DNA from: Patescibacteria group bacterium
Lineage (GTDB): Bacteria > Patescibacteriota > Microgenomatia > UBA1406 > GWC2-37-13
Assembly: GCA_943356515.1 (NCBI GenBank)
Contig: CALRFM010000024.1
Span: forward strand, 1 to 11,459
Length of the DNA: 11,459 nt
Direction: 5' to 3'
The notes beneath the pieces were generated by a model. It did not search any database. It was not told where the DNA came from and saw nothing but the letters and a program-made list of their open reading frames with translations. How positions within the stretch are numbered: the first letter of the stretch is position 1; each line of letters opens with the position of its first letter. Of this stretch, positions 5,774 to 11,459 are shown in pieces. The position numbers were made by a program, and so were the translations under genes.

Positions 5774-6697
5774 ATGCCACTACGTTTTTATTTCTTTTTC
5801 TTACTCACTACCCTTTTATTGCTCTTTTACCCAGGAGAACACCCTTTTTTGCAAGTTATTGCATTTAATCGAGATCTTTTTGTCCAACAAGATCGAGAAA
5901 CATCATATGAACTTCATCCTATTCCGGTAATAGATAAAGCGACAGCCCCTTTCATAACTGCTGGTGGCGTATATATAGTTGAGCTTGCATCATTTACACC
6001 ACTCTATCAAAAGAATGAACACATTCATTTTTTCCCCGCCTCTACCACCAAGATTATTACATCACTGGTAGCCTCTGAATTGTACCGGCCAGATGAAGTA
6101 ATAACGGTAGATAAGGTTACAACGGAAGGCCAAGTGATGGGCTTAGTTCCAGGTGAACGCATAACGGCAGAAAACCTGTTGTATGGAACTCTTGTGCACT
6201 CTGGTAATGACGCTGCATATGCATTGGCGGATCATTTTGGATATGATAAATATATTGAACTTATGAATACTAAAGCAGAAGAATTGGGCATGAAAGATTC
6301 ACATTTTGTAAATCCCGCAGGCTTTGATAATGTAGGACAACTTACTTCTCCCTATGACTTAGCGGTTGCAGGGCGCGCGCTTATTCAGAATCCTTACCTT
6401 AAAAAAATGGTTGGAACAAAAGAAATTGTCATAAGCGATGTCGATTATTCTATCTTTCATAGACTTTCAAATGTGAATACATTGCTTGGTGAAATCCAAG
6501 GTCTTGGTGGGCTAAAAACTGGGCAAACTGAACAAGCTGGAGAAAATCTCGTGAGCTTTTACAAACATGAAGGGCACGATTATATTATCGTTGTCATGCG
6601 CAGTGAAGATAGATTTAGCGATACAACCGCGCTCGTAGATTGGATCATCTCATCGGTGCGATATATCGAACCTGAATTGAATATTACTGTTCAATAA
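5774..6697 (+). CDS. D-alanyl-D-alanine carboxypeptidase, S11 family (DacA/DacF-like penicillin-binding protein)
   Basis: This enzyme trims the terminal D-Ala from peptidoglycan stem peptides outside the cytoplasmic membrane. The 307-aa protein starts with an uncleaved anchor or signal segment (RFYFFFLLTTLLLLFYP, residues 4-20). It has the three penicillin-binding motifs: STTK with catalytic Ser90 and Lys93, SGN at 143-145, and KTG at 248-250. Supporting blocks are FFPASTTKIIT, PGERITAENLLYGTLVHSGN and HFVNPAGFD. It ends shortly after the catalytic domain (RYIEPELNITVQ) and lacks the C-terminal beta domain and amphipathic anchor of E. coli PBP5, so anchoring would be N-terminal. It begins 11 bases after aspS with no Shine-Dalgarno and probably belongs to that transcript. 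Its last 14 bases overlap the 3' end of the convergent gene. Nearby envelope genes agree with a cell-wall role. Confidence 0.93.
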   Translation: MPLRFYFFFLLTTLLLLFYPGEHPFLQVIAFNRDLFVQQDRETSYELHPIPVIDKATAPFITAGGVYIVELASFTPLYQKNEHIHFFPASTTKIITSLVASELYRPDEVITVDKVTTEGQVMGLVPGERITAENLLYGTLVHSGNDAAYALADHFGYDKYIELMNTKAEELGMKDSHFVNPAGFDNVGQLTSPYDLAVAGRALIQNPYLKKMVGTKEIVISDVDYSIFHRLSNVNTLLGEIQGLGGLKTGQTEQAGENLVSFYKHEGHDYIIVVMRSEDRFSDTTALVDWIISSVRYIEPELNITVQ

Positions 6698-7760
6698 GAT
6701 ACTCAGAAGTAACCGCAGGCACATAGGCTACAAATTCTTGTTCTCCCAAAAATACATACACTGGTTGAACGTATTCTTGATACACATCTGGGTCATAGTA
6801 ACCCATAAATACTTTTTTAATGGTCACTTCCCCTTCAGGAAGCTTGGCAGAAACCACATAACCCTTTCCCCTTTGAAGTTCTTCCCATGCTTGTTGTGGC
6901 GTTTTAAGAGGGTATATGCCTATCTGATCTACCGATCGATCTAAATAAGCAACAGTCGACTGGATGACTTTTTGTTCACCGCCATTGAGTAACACCATGA
7001 CAAAATGTGGGCTGTTGTAATATGAGGAAGTTACGACAGGATACCCATTTAAATCAGGAAGATAATAATCTACCTCAGCGATATTTGCCCCTTCAATCTT
7101 ATCTACGGTAATTACTTGTTTTGTTTCGGGATTGAATGCAAGGTAAATGACATTCGTATCTCCTGCAGAAAAATCTGAAGGATACCTATCCATTCCATTT
7201 AAATAAGTACTTGCGGTAGAAATGATGGTTTGCTCGTTAAACGACTCAGGTGCTACACCAAGTGGGTCACTTTCGGTAAGTTTGTAATCAAACTCGAAAT
7301 TAAAATTACGAATATCTATGCGCAGTGTTCGCTTCCCATCATCAAATACGGCTATTTTATCTTCTAATGAATGCTGAGTTATAGTTGTATCAAAGCCAGA
7401 CGTTTGAGCCATAAGATAAATTTTTGAAAGAAAACCAAATGATGCAGTTTTTTGGGGAATAAAATAAACTTGTGCGGCACTTGTAGCTTGTTCTGGATTT
7501 GCCGTTCCATCAAAAGTATCAAGAACCAATGTGTACGCTGAAGCACTTCGCGCCTTGGAAATAATAGGAGCTTTGATACGATCAAATATAGGAGAAATAG
7601 CTAGTTGTTGAACCTGAGTGGGAGTTTTTGGTATGGACTGTGAATTGAAATATAAAAAAAGAAGTTGGATACCAAATCCAACTATGGCAATCACAAGAAT
7701 AATGATGATACTAAAAGGGAGAAGTTTACGCGAATAGTACGATATTTCAATAAGAGTCAT
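6684..7760 (-). CDS. membrane-anchored protein of unknown function, 358 aa
   Basis: The N-terminus has one strong membrane helix (LLPFSIIIILVIAIVGFGIQLLFLYF, about residues 13-38) after a short charged start. A Thr/Pro/Gln linker follows, then a large domain of mixed strands and helices with no Cys, which would lie outside the membrane. The last 50 residues contain a compact block (VFMGYYDPDVYQEYVQPVYVF, then EQEFVAYVPAV) that looks like a conserved closing motif. I recognise this plan from CPR hypothetical proteins but cannot assign an activity. The region is fairly acidic and no catalytic triad is obvious. The gene starts 6 nt after an extended -10 (TGCTATCAT), so it is probably leaderless and transcribed alone. 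The stop lies inside the carboxypeptidase gene, overlapping it by 14 bases tail to tail. A role in the cell envelope is inferred from topology and context only. Confidence 0.85.
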   Translation of the reverse strand: MTLIEISYYSRKLLPFSIIIILVIAIVGFGIQLLFLYFNSQSIPKTPTQVQQLAISPIFDRIKAPIISKARSASAYTLVLDTFDGTANPEQATSAAQVYFIPQKTASFGFLSKIYLMAQTSGFDTTITQHSLEDKIAVFDDGKRTLRIDIRNFNFEFDYKLTESDPLGVAPESFNEQTIISTASTYLNGMDRYPSDFSAGDTNVIYLAFNPETKQVITVDKIEGANIAEVDYYLPDLNGYPVVTSSYYNSPHFVMVLLNGGEQKVIQSTVAYLDRSVDQIGIYPLKTPQQAWEELQRGKGYVVSAKLPEGEVTIKKVFMGYYDPDVYQEYVQPVYVFLGEQEFVAYVPAVTSEYLIEQ

Positions 7761-7766
7761 GTATTT

Positions 7767-7775
7767 ATGATAGCA
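7767..7775 (-). promoter_or_regulatory. extended -10 promoter (TGCTATCAT), leaderless
   Basis: On the minus strand, TGCTATCAT is a TGn-extended -10 (5/6 match) with exactly 6 nt to the ATG at 7760. This is the same distance as at 1297-1305 and 11038-11046. Confidence 0.6.
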
Positions 7776-7817
7776 GAGAATGTAGAAGTGTGCGCTGGGT
7801 CGTTATATGGCTTTTTT

Positions 7818-7826
7818 TGATATAAT
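7818..7826 (+). promoter_or_regulatory. extended -10 promoter (TGATATAAT)
   Basis: TGATATAAT is a perfect extended -10, preceded by a T-run (7812-7818), with 10 nt to the ATG at 7837. The transcript would have a leader of about 3-4 nt, so it is nearly leaderless. It is divergent from the promoter at 7767-7775; the two start codons are 76 bp apart. Confidence 0.65.
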
Positions 7827-7836
7827 ATAGGCCATT

Positions 7837-8784
7837 ATGGGAGAAAAAATATTGGTTACGGGAGCAAGTGGATCTATAGGAAGTTATGTGACTCAAAGAC
7901 TTATTGATGCTGGATATCAAGTAACTGGTCTTACGCGTTCAAGTGAAAATGCAGCCTTATTGGAATCTAGAGGAGTAACTCCTGTAATCGGAAGTATGAA
8001 CGACGTACCTGCTTTAGAAAAGGGCCTTGCGGGAGCTTTTGCAGTAGTACACTTAGCTGGTTGGATGGGTGTGGCAAAATTTTCTAGCAATGCAGTGGAA
8101 CAAAATGTGCATGGCACTGAATTGCTCAGTACACAAGCTCTGGATGCTGGAATATCGCACATAACTTACTTAAGTACTATAGGGGTATATGGACCACTTG
8201 AGGATAATGCAACTGAAGATCATCTTCTGAATGCAAAAGACGCCTATGGTGATACAAAAAGAAGAGCTGAAGAGATAATTCGTAGATCTGGTATAAATCA
8301 TACTATTTTTCGAGCAGGTCCAGTGATAGGCCCGGACATCAACACGTGGACAGAGCTCGCATATGATCGAGTAAAAGGGAGAAAGCCCATAGGTATCGGT
8401 GATGGTCGTGGAACATTCAATTACACTCCAGTACATAATCTGGCTGATGCGATTGTAGAATCGCTTACCAATTCTGCTGCTATAAAGGAAACATTTAATG
8501 TTGTGGGAGACGAACAGATTACATGGAGGCATTTTTTACAATACTATGAAATGCTCCTCGGCACTCAAGCAATTTATGCACCTGCTCTATTGTCTATAGC
8601 TGGAGCACATACTCCATTTTTATCTATTACCCCCGAAGGAGTAGGGACAATGATGGGTACTGGAAGGGTATTTAGTGAAAAGGTAAAATCAAGTCTTAGG
8701 TTACGTTTTACTCCTTTTCATGAAGCAATGCTTTCTTCACTTTCTGAGTTTCCTGAATTTGAAAATACACTTGGAAAATTATAA
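7837..8784 (+). CDS. NAD(P)-dependent epimerase/dehydratase, extended SDR
   Basis: A 315-aa Rossmann-fold enzyme of the extended short-chain dehydrogenase/reductase class. The N-terminus carries the nucleotide-binding loop TGASGSIG (residues 8-15). VVHLAGW (70-76) is the family's HxAA-like strand. The catalytic set is Ser113/Thr114 in YLSTIGVYG plus the YxxxK pair Tyr137/Lys141 in AYGDTKRRAEE. FRAGPVIGP (158-166) and FNYTPVHNLADAI (194-206) are typical substrate-side blocks. GLTR (31-34), with Arg after the second strand, hints at NADP(H) preference; this is inference. Such enzymes modify nucleotide sugars, steroids or flavonoid-like substrates, and the substrate here is not clear. Length is normal. 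It starts 10 nt after TGATATAAT, with no Shine-Dalgarno. A 34-bp gap leads to the unknown 387-aa gene, so the two may share a transcript. Confidence 0.93.
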   Translation: MGEKILVTGASGSIGSYVTQRLIDAGYQVTGLTRSSENAALLESRGVTPVIGSMNDVPALEKGLAGAFAVVHLAGWMGVAKFSSNAVEQNVHGTELLSTQALDAGISHITYLSTIGVYGPLEDNATEDHLLNAKDAYGDTKRRAEEIIRRSGINHTIFRAGPVIGPDINTWTELAYDRVKGRKPIGIGDGRGTFNYTPVHNLADAIVESLTNSAAIKETFNVVGDEQITWRHFLQYYEMLLGTQAIYAPALLSIAGAHTPFLSITPEGVGTMMGTGRVFSEKVKSSLRLRFTPFHEAMLSSLSEFPEFENTLGKL

Positions 8785-8818
8785 AAATTGAACTCATAAA
8801 GCAAATTTATTTTATATC

Positions 8819-9982
8819 ATGACAGAATTATCTAATAATTTTTTTCCCTTTCCAGAGATACCTTCATATCCTGGAGACAGTGAATCATATGTTGCAAAGA
8901 GGCGCGATGCCTTACCAACAGCTGAAACAACCACCCTGGGAAATTTACCAATAGTTGATAGTATTGGGTTAACTTCTCAATATATAAATGGGGCATTGTC
9001 GCTTGAAAACGTTTATGAACAATTAGATATATTATTGAGGCCATTGTATCCAGGTAGCTATCAAGAGCTCATAAACACTATGCAGTATCAACAAGATCTT
9101 GCAAGGTCAAAAGGTTACACATCGGCACGACTTACCGCCCATTCAGGACTTATGGGAGATTTAGAAAATAGGTATAAACCTCCGAAACATTTCAAAATGC
9201 AACTCAATTTTGTACCACATTCGCTAAAAGATGAAGCTGAATATCATACAAAAAAACATGAATATGAACAAGAACTAAGAAACGTATTTAGGAAAGGAGA
9301 AAAAAATGTAGTGTTCATTGAAGAATATACGGGAACTATATTTAGTGAGGGTAGATTTGCATCAGATACAACCAGATTTCGTGGTATTCGTGGTGCATTT
9401 ATTGCTGCCTTCTTTAGAAAACAATATGATCATGAACCAAATCTATTAGAAATCAAAGCCCTTTCTGAAAACTTTACTGCACTCAAAGCAATAGCAAATG
9501 GAGAGCCTGTTTATGCATACGACATGATGAAAATGGAGGTTTTAGATATTTTAAGACAAGAAGGTTACCCTATAGAAGCACTATTTGAGAATGGCTCTTC
9601 TGATAATGTCGCTTACTTTAAACGAGGTGCAAATTCAAATGATTTTAATGACTTTAAAGGATTTGCACGAGGACTTGTGGCAAATACAGAGAAGAGGAAT
9701 CAGACTATTATTGAACAGATTTCTGAAGTTGCTCAAAAATCCGAGCGAGATGAAAAACAATCAAATATACATGGGCAACTGGGAACACTCCATCACCATC
9801 TGGTGAAAAAACTTCCATTAAGACTTCTCCCCGTGAGTGATATACGTATTGATTCAACCCCCTGGCAAAGTCAATCAAAATACGACGAACTCCTCATTGA
9901 TTTGTTTGCAGGGAAAGAAATTAACGATCAAAGATGGAGAGATGCATTTAGAGATTACCGACGTGTAATGGGGAAGTTATGA
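8819..9982 (+). CDS. protein of unknown function, 387 aa (possible distant TraB/Tiki/EreA-like fold)
   Basis: A soluble, charged protein with no signal peptide or membrane helix. The first 50 residues are low in structure (Pro-rich PFPEIPSYPG). Visible landmarks are a His/Lys-rich helical stretch (about 137-160), a strand NVVFIEEYTG (163-172), FRGIRGAFIAAFFRK (187-201), a predicted helix with EKRNQTIIEQI (291-301) and HGQLGTLHHHL (318-328). The order strand-with-Glu, then helix R-N-xx-I-xx-I, then G-x-x-H near the end recalls the TraB/Tiki/EreA group of putative metal hydrolases. This is a weak, eye-level resemblance, and the usual N-terminal GxxH is not clear. It starts at ATG 8819 after an AT-rich 34-bp gap (TTTATTTTATATC) with no Shine-Dalgarno; either a local TATTTT -10 or read-through from the SDR gene could express it. 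It ends in TGA and faces the PNPOx-like gene across 24 bp. Confidence 0.8.
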   Translation: MTELSNNFFPFPEIPSYPGDSESYVAKRRDALPTAETTTLGNLPIVDSIGLTSQYINGALSLENVYEQLDILLRPLYPGSYQELINTMQYQQDLARSKGYTSARLTAHSGLMGDLENRYKPPKHFKMQLNFVPHSLKDEAEYHTKKHEYEQELRNVFRKGEKNVVFIEEYTGTIFSEGRFASDTTRFRGIRGAFIAAFFRKQYDHEPNLLEIKALSENFTALKAIANGEPVYAYDMMKMEVLDILRQEGYPIEALFENGSSDNVAYFKRGANSNDFNDFKGFARGLVANTEKRNQTIIEQISEVAQKSERDEKQSNIHGQLGTLHHHLVKKLPLRLLPVSDIRIDSTPWQSQSKYDELLIDLFAGKEINDQRWRDAFRDYRRVMGKL

Positions 9983-10006
9983 TATTTCCATCTCAAAGTT
10001 AATTAT

Positions 10007-10462
10007 TTACATCTCTAAAACCGGCTCTTTACCATCTTCTACTTCAAAAAGTTTTTGATCAAAGAGCTTGATCTTTTTGGGAGTAATTTTAAACATTTTT
10101 CCTATTGCTACTTTATGAGTAAGACTCGGGTCAACCACACCAAGTGCTGATTTCCATAATTGAAGCGTATGTTTGATTACTGCTATTTGCGATATTTGGT
10201 GCGCTTCTCCAGAAATCTGAAGTCCACGTTTTTTTGAGCTAATTCCCTGATGACTATCTGCAATAGATAGTGCTACCTTGGGGTTTTGGAGAATATGATT
10301 GACGTGAAGGGTAGTAGGGCTGCTTAAGAAATAGATATTGAGATTGTGATCAAAGGTATAGTACACGGTTGCAATCCAAGGAAAATCACCATAGGTTGCA
10401 ATAGACATAAGATTATGATGAGATAAAAATTCCAAGACGAGTTCTTTTGTGAGGGTTTTCAT
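10007..10462 (-). CDS. pyridoxamine 5'-phosphate oxidase-like FMN-binding split-barrel protein
   Basis: A 151-aa protein with the PNPOx-like split-barrel pattern: a starting helix (TKELVLEFLSHHNLMSIAT), a strand pair with DFPWIATVYYTFDHNLNIYFLS (about 26-47), NPKVALSIADS (60-70) and GLQISGEAHQI (80-90). Members bind FMN, F420 or heme and act as oxidoreductases or flavin sensors; true PdxH has extra substrate residues that are not evident here, so I do not call it pdxH. Its ATG overlaps the TGA of the upstream hydrolase (ATGA), with no separate Shine-Dalgarno, so translation is probably coupled. TTITPKK-like wording near the end (FKITPKKIKLFD, 124-135) is common in the family. The physiological substrate is unknown. 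An alternative is a general stress FMN protein. Confidence 0.9.
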   Translation of the reverse strand: MKTLTKELVLEFLSHHNLMSIATYGDFPWIATVYYTFDHNLNIYFLSSPTTLHVNHILQNPKVALSIADSHQGISSKKRGLQISGEAHQISQIAVIKHTLQLWKSALGVVDPSLTHKVAIGKMFKITPKKIKLFDQKLFEVEDGKEPVLEM

Positions 10463-11031
10463 ATGAGTGTAATCTTTAATAACTCTGGAAATGTATTGGA
10501 CTTTAAATCACCATAACAAAAATGCCCATAATTGTGGAATTCTTTATACTCCACATCTTTTATTTTTTTACGGATGATATCTACTGATTTATGGACACTG
10601 TCTTGATCGTTATCGGAATGAAAGATGACGATTCCATTGGTTCGTTTTGGCAAATCTGGATCAATTTCAAAATCATCAAAAAAATTCTTGGTGAATTCTT
10701 TATCTGGATCAATCCAAGGAGCTACCAATATAACCTTATTAACTGTAAGGTCTTTATGAATACTGAAATATTTAACAAAGAATCCCGCTCCAGTGCTATG
10801 CCCAATAAGAATGGTTTCTGGTCCAATATCAAAACGTTCGACCTCTCTATTCCATACATTCCAGTTTCTATCATACGAGTTTGGTACTTCTGGAGTAGCT
10901 GTTGGAATATTGTGTTTTAATAATTGCCCTTGAAGCCAAGGAATCCAGTGACTGTTGCTCGAGCTAGGAGCTTTTGGATCATAATACTCCTCTTTTGATG
11001 GACCGCCGTGTAAAATAATGGCATTTTTCAT
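10459..11031 (-). CDS. alpha/beta hydrolase, RBBP9/YdeN family
   Basis: A 190-aa single-domain serine hydrolase. It opens with the strand and oxyanion region MKNAIILHGG, and WIPWLQGQLL is the family's conserved helix. The nucleophile elbow is GHSTG with Ser79 (77-81). The acid is probably Asp142 in HSDNDQDSV, and the base His170 in NYGHF. PEVPNS (48-53) matches the P-x-x-P block often seen after the second strand. The family acts on small esters or amides; RBBP9 and YdeN have aminopeptidase- or esterase-like activity, and the natural substrate here is unknown. Length is typical (about 180-200). The gene begins 6 nt after TGATATAAT, so it is probably leaderless, and it overlaps the next gene by ATGA, forming a two-gene unit with the flavin-type protein. 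Confidence 0.93.
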   Translation of the reverse strand: MKNAIILHGGPSKEEYYDPKAPSSSNSHWIPWLQGQLLKHNIPTATPEVPNSYDRNWNVWNREVERFDIGPETILIGHSTGAGFFVKYFSIHKDLTVNKVILVAPWIDPDKEFTKNFFDDFEIDPDLPKRTNGIVIFHSDNDQDSVHKSVDIIRKKIKDVEYKEFHNYGHFCYGDLKSNTFPELLKITLI

Positions 11032-11037
11032 ACGTAC

Positions 11038-11046
11038 ATTATATCA
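11038..11046 (-). promoter_or_regulatory. extended -10 promoter (TGATATAAT), leaderless
   Basis: On the minus strand TGATATAAT is identical to the element at 1297-1305, with exactly 6 nt to the ATG of the hydrolase at 11031. No clear -35 is seen. It drives the hydrolase/PNPOx-like pair. Confidence 0.65.
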
Positions 11047-11122
11047 ATAACTAAAGCATCCTAAATCTGAAGAAACAGAAGAGGAGAAAAAGAAAAATTT
11101 GGTTCTTCCATATATTAAATTA
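11047..11122. other. short non-coding spacer with a purine-rich tract
   Basis: Between the hydrolase promoter and the CsbD-like stop, the plus strand has a long purine-rich run (about 11074-11097, largely A and G) and an AT-rich end. No stable hairpin with a U-tract was found for the CsbD-like gene's terminator, and no small ORF with a start signal was seen. Confidence 0.5.
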
Positions 11123-11296
11123 TTACTTTTTTAATTTAGTTCTTACATTTGCTACAGCTACGTTTGCTTTTCCACGAATTTTATTACTATTTCCCTTCCA
11201 TTGTTGTCCTGACATAATTTCAGCTTCACCTTTGACCTGTTGAGCAACCCCTTTTACTTTTTGTCCAGCAATATCTAATTCTGTTTTAATATTCAT
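11123..11296 (-). CDS. CsbD-like small stress protein, 57 aa
   Basis: ATG at 11296 opens 57 codons ending in TAA at 11125-11123. The peptide has the CsbD pattern: a short amphipathic helix with GQKVKGVAQQVKGEAEIMSG (11-30), a central Q-W-K-G-N (31-36), and a second helix with KIRGKANVAVANVRTKLKK (39-57). CsbD proteins are small hydrophilic proteins induced by general stress in many bacteria, with no known biochemical activity. It is lysine-rich and short even for the family (often 60-70 aa). Upstream is very AT-rich with no Shine-Dalgarno; TATAAA (11308-11313, minus) could be a -10 with a short leader. It lies between the transposase remnant and the hydrolase pair, on the same strand, with 91 bp to the hydrolase start. 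It is intact, with no sign of disruption by the neighbouring element. Confidence 0.85.
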   Translation of the reverse strand: MNIKTELDIAGQKVKGVAQQVKGEAEIMSGQQWKGNSNKIRGKANVAVANVRTKLKK

Positions 11297-11335
11297 ATTT
11301 TTTAAAATTTATATAATGTAATTAATTCTTGGTAA

Positions 11336-11459
11336 TTAGTACGAAACGTAACCAAAATACAACTTCATAATAGGTTCTAGTATGTTTTCTTTTCTGTGAT
11401 TGTATCGGTATTCCATCTCCTTTAAGTATAACGGAAAGTTTGCTTTTGATACTCCACGA
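11336..11459 (-). mobile_element. C-terminal end of an IS1595/ISXO2-type transposase (partial, enters from right edge)
   Basis: On the minus strand, a frame open to the window edge ends at TAA (11338-11336) after 40 visible residues: RGVSKANFPLYLKEMEYRYN, then HRKENILEPIMKLYFGYVSY. The block RGVSKxNFxLYLxExExRYNHR is the well-known end of the ISXO2-like DDE transposase domain of IS1595 elements, just after the position of the last catalytic residue. The protein ends a few residues after RYN..., as full-length members do, so this 3' end looks intact. The catalytic residues and the rest of the element lie right of the window. No terminal inverted repeat can be proved: the 39 bp to the CsbD-like gene is AT-rich, with a GTAATTA direct repeat (11318-11324 and 11332-11338). 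Confidence 0.85.

Noticed and set aside
11339..11459. Second open minus-strand frame at the right edge (ending near the CsbD-like gene)
   Set aside because: It shadows the transposase frame, which gives a recognisable IS1595 C-terminus; the alternative gives a basic sequence without family resemblance.
1..11459. CRISPR array, tRNA/rRNA genes, riboswitches, defence or secretion system
   Set aside because: No spaced direct repeats, no cloverleaf or rRNA-like sequence, and no intergenic space long enough; all spacers between genes are under about 100 bp.
1..11459. Alternative genetic code (UGA read as Gly)
   Set aside because: TGA ends the 387-aa protein and the hydrolase at sensible lengths, and no gene contains an in-frame TGA.

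Overview
The window looks like a piece of a Candidate Phyla Radiation (Patescibacteria, Parcubacteria-like) chromosome. The evidence is: a DUF4012 envelope protein; a DUF3048 lipoprotein-like gene; an unusually short bacterial-type aspartyl-tRNA synthetase; very tight gene packing; AT-rich DNA; almost no Shine-Dalgarno sequences; and -10 boxes lying about 6 nt before start codons (leaderless transcripts). Two genes end in TGA at plausible protein ends, so the standard bacterial code fits and the UGA=Gly code of Gracilibacteria does not. The exact phylum is inference.

Layout, left to right. (1) 1-356, minus: 5' part of a secreted DUF3048 protein. Divergent from it, 414-776 plus: two small genes, a 50-aa single-pass membrane peptide and a 63-aa soluble peptide, the second with the only strong Shine-Dalgarno of the window. 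(2) 823-1290, minus: a small cytidylyl/adenylyltransferase. It shares a 15-bp divergent promoter region with a plus-strand run of DUF4012 membrane protein, ribosomal protein L25, aspartyl-tRNA synthetase and a D-Ala-D-Ala carboxypeptidase (1306-6697). The acidic tail of L25 carries a GC-richer repeat insertion. (3) 6684-7760, minus: a membrane-anchored protein of unknown function whose 3' end overlaps the carboxypeptidase gene. (4) 7837-9982, plus: an extended SDR (NAD-dependent epimerase-like) followed by a 387-aa unknown protein with a faint resemblance to TraB/Tiki-type proteins. (5) 10007-11031, minus: an ATGA-coupled pair of an RBBP9/YdeN-like alpha/beta hydrolase and an FMN split-barrel (PNPOx-like) protein. 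(6) 11123-11296, minus: a small CsbD-like stress protein. At the right edge is the C-terminal end of an IS1595/ISXO2-type transposase.

Functionally this is core and envelope biology: peptidoglycan trimming, envelope-anchored DUF proteins and translation genes. A more accessory right end carries redox or stress proteins and a mobile element. I found no tRNA, rRNA, CRISPR array, defence island or riboswitch. The most notable structural theme is the repeated TGnTATAAT - 6 nt - ATG arrangement, which points to widespread leaderless transcription.
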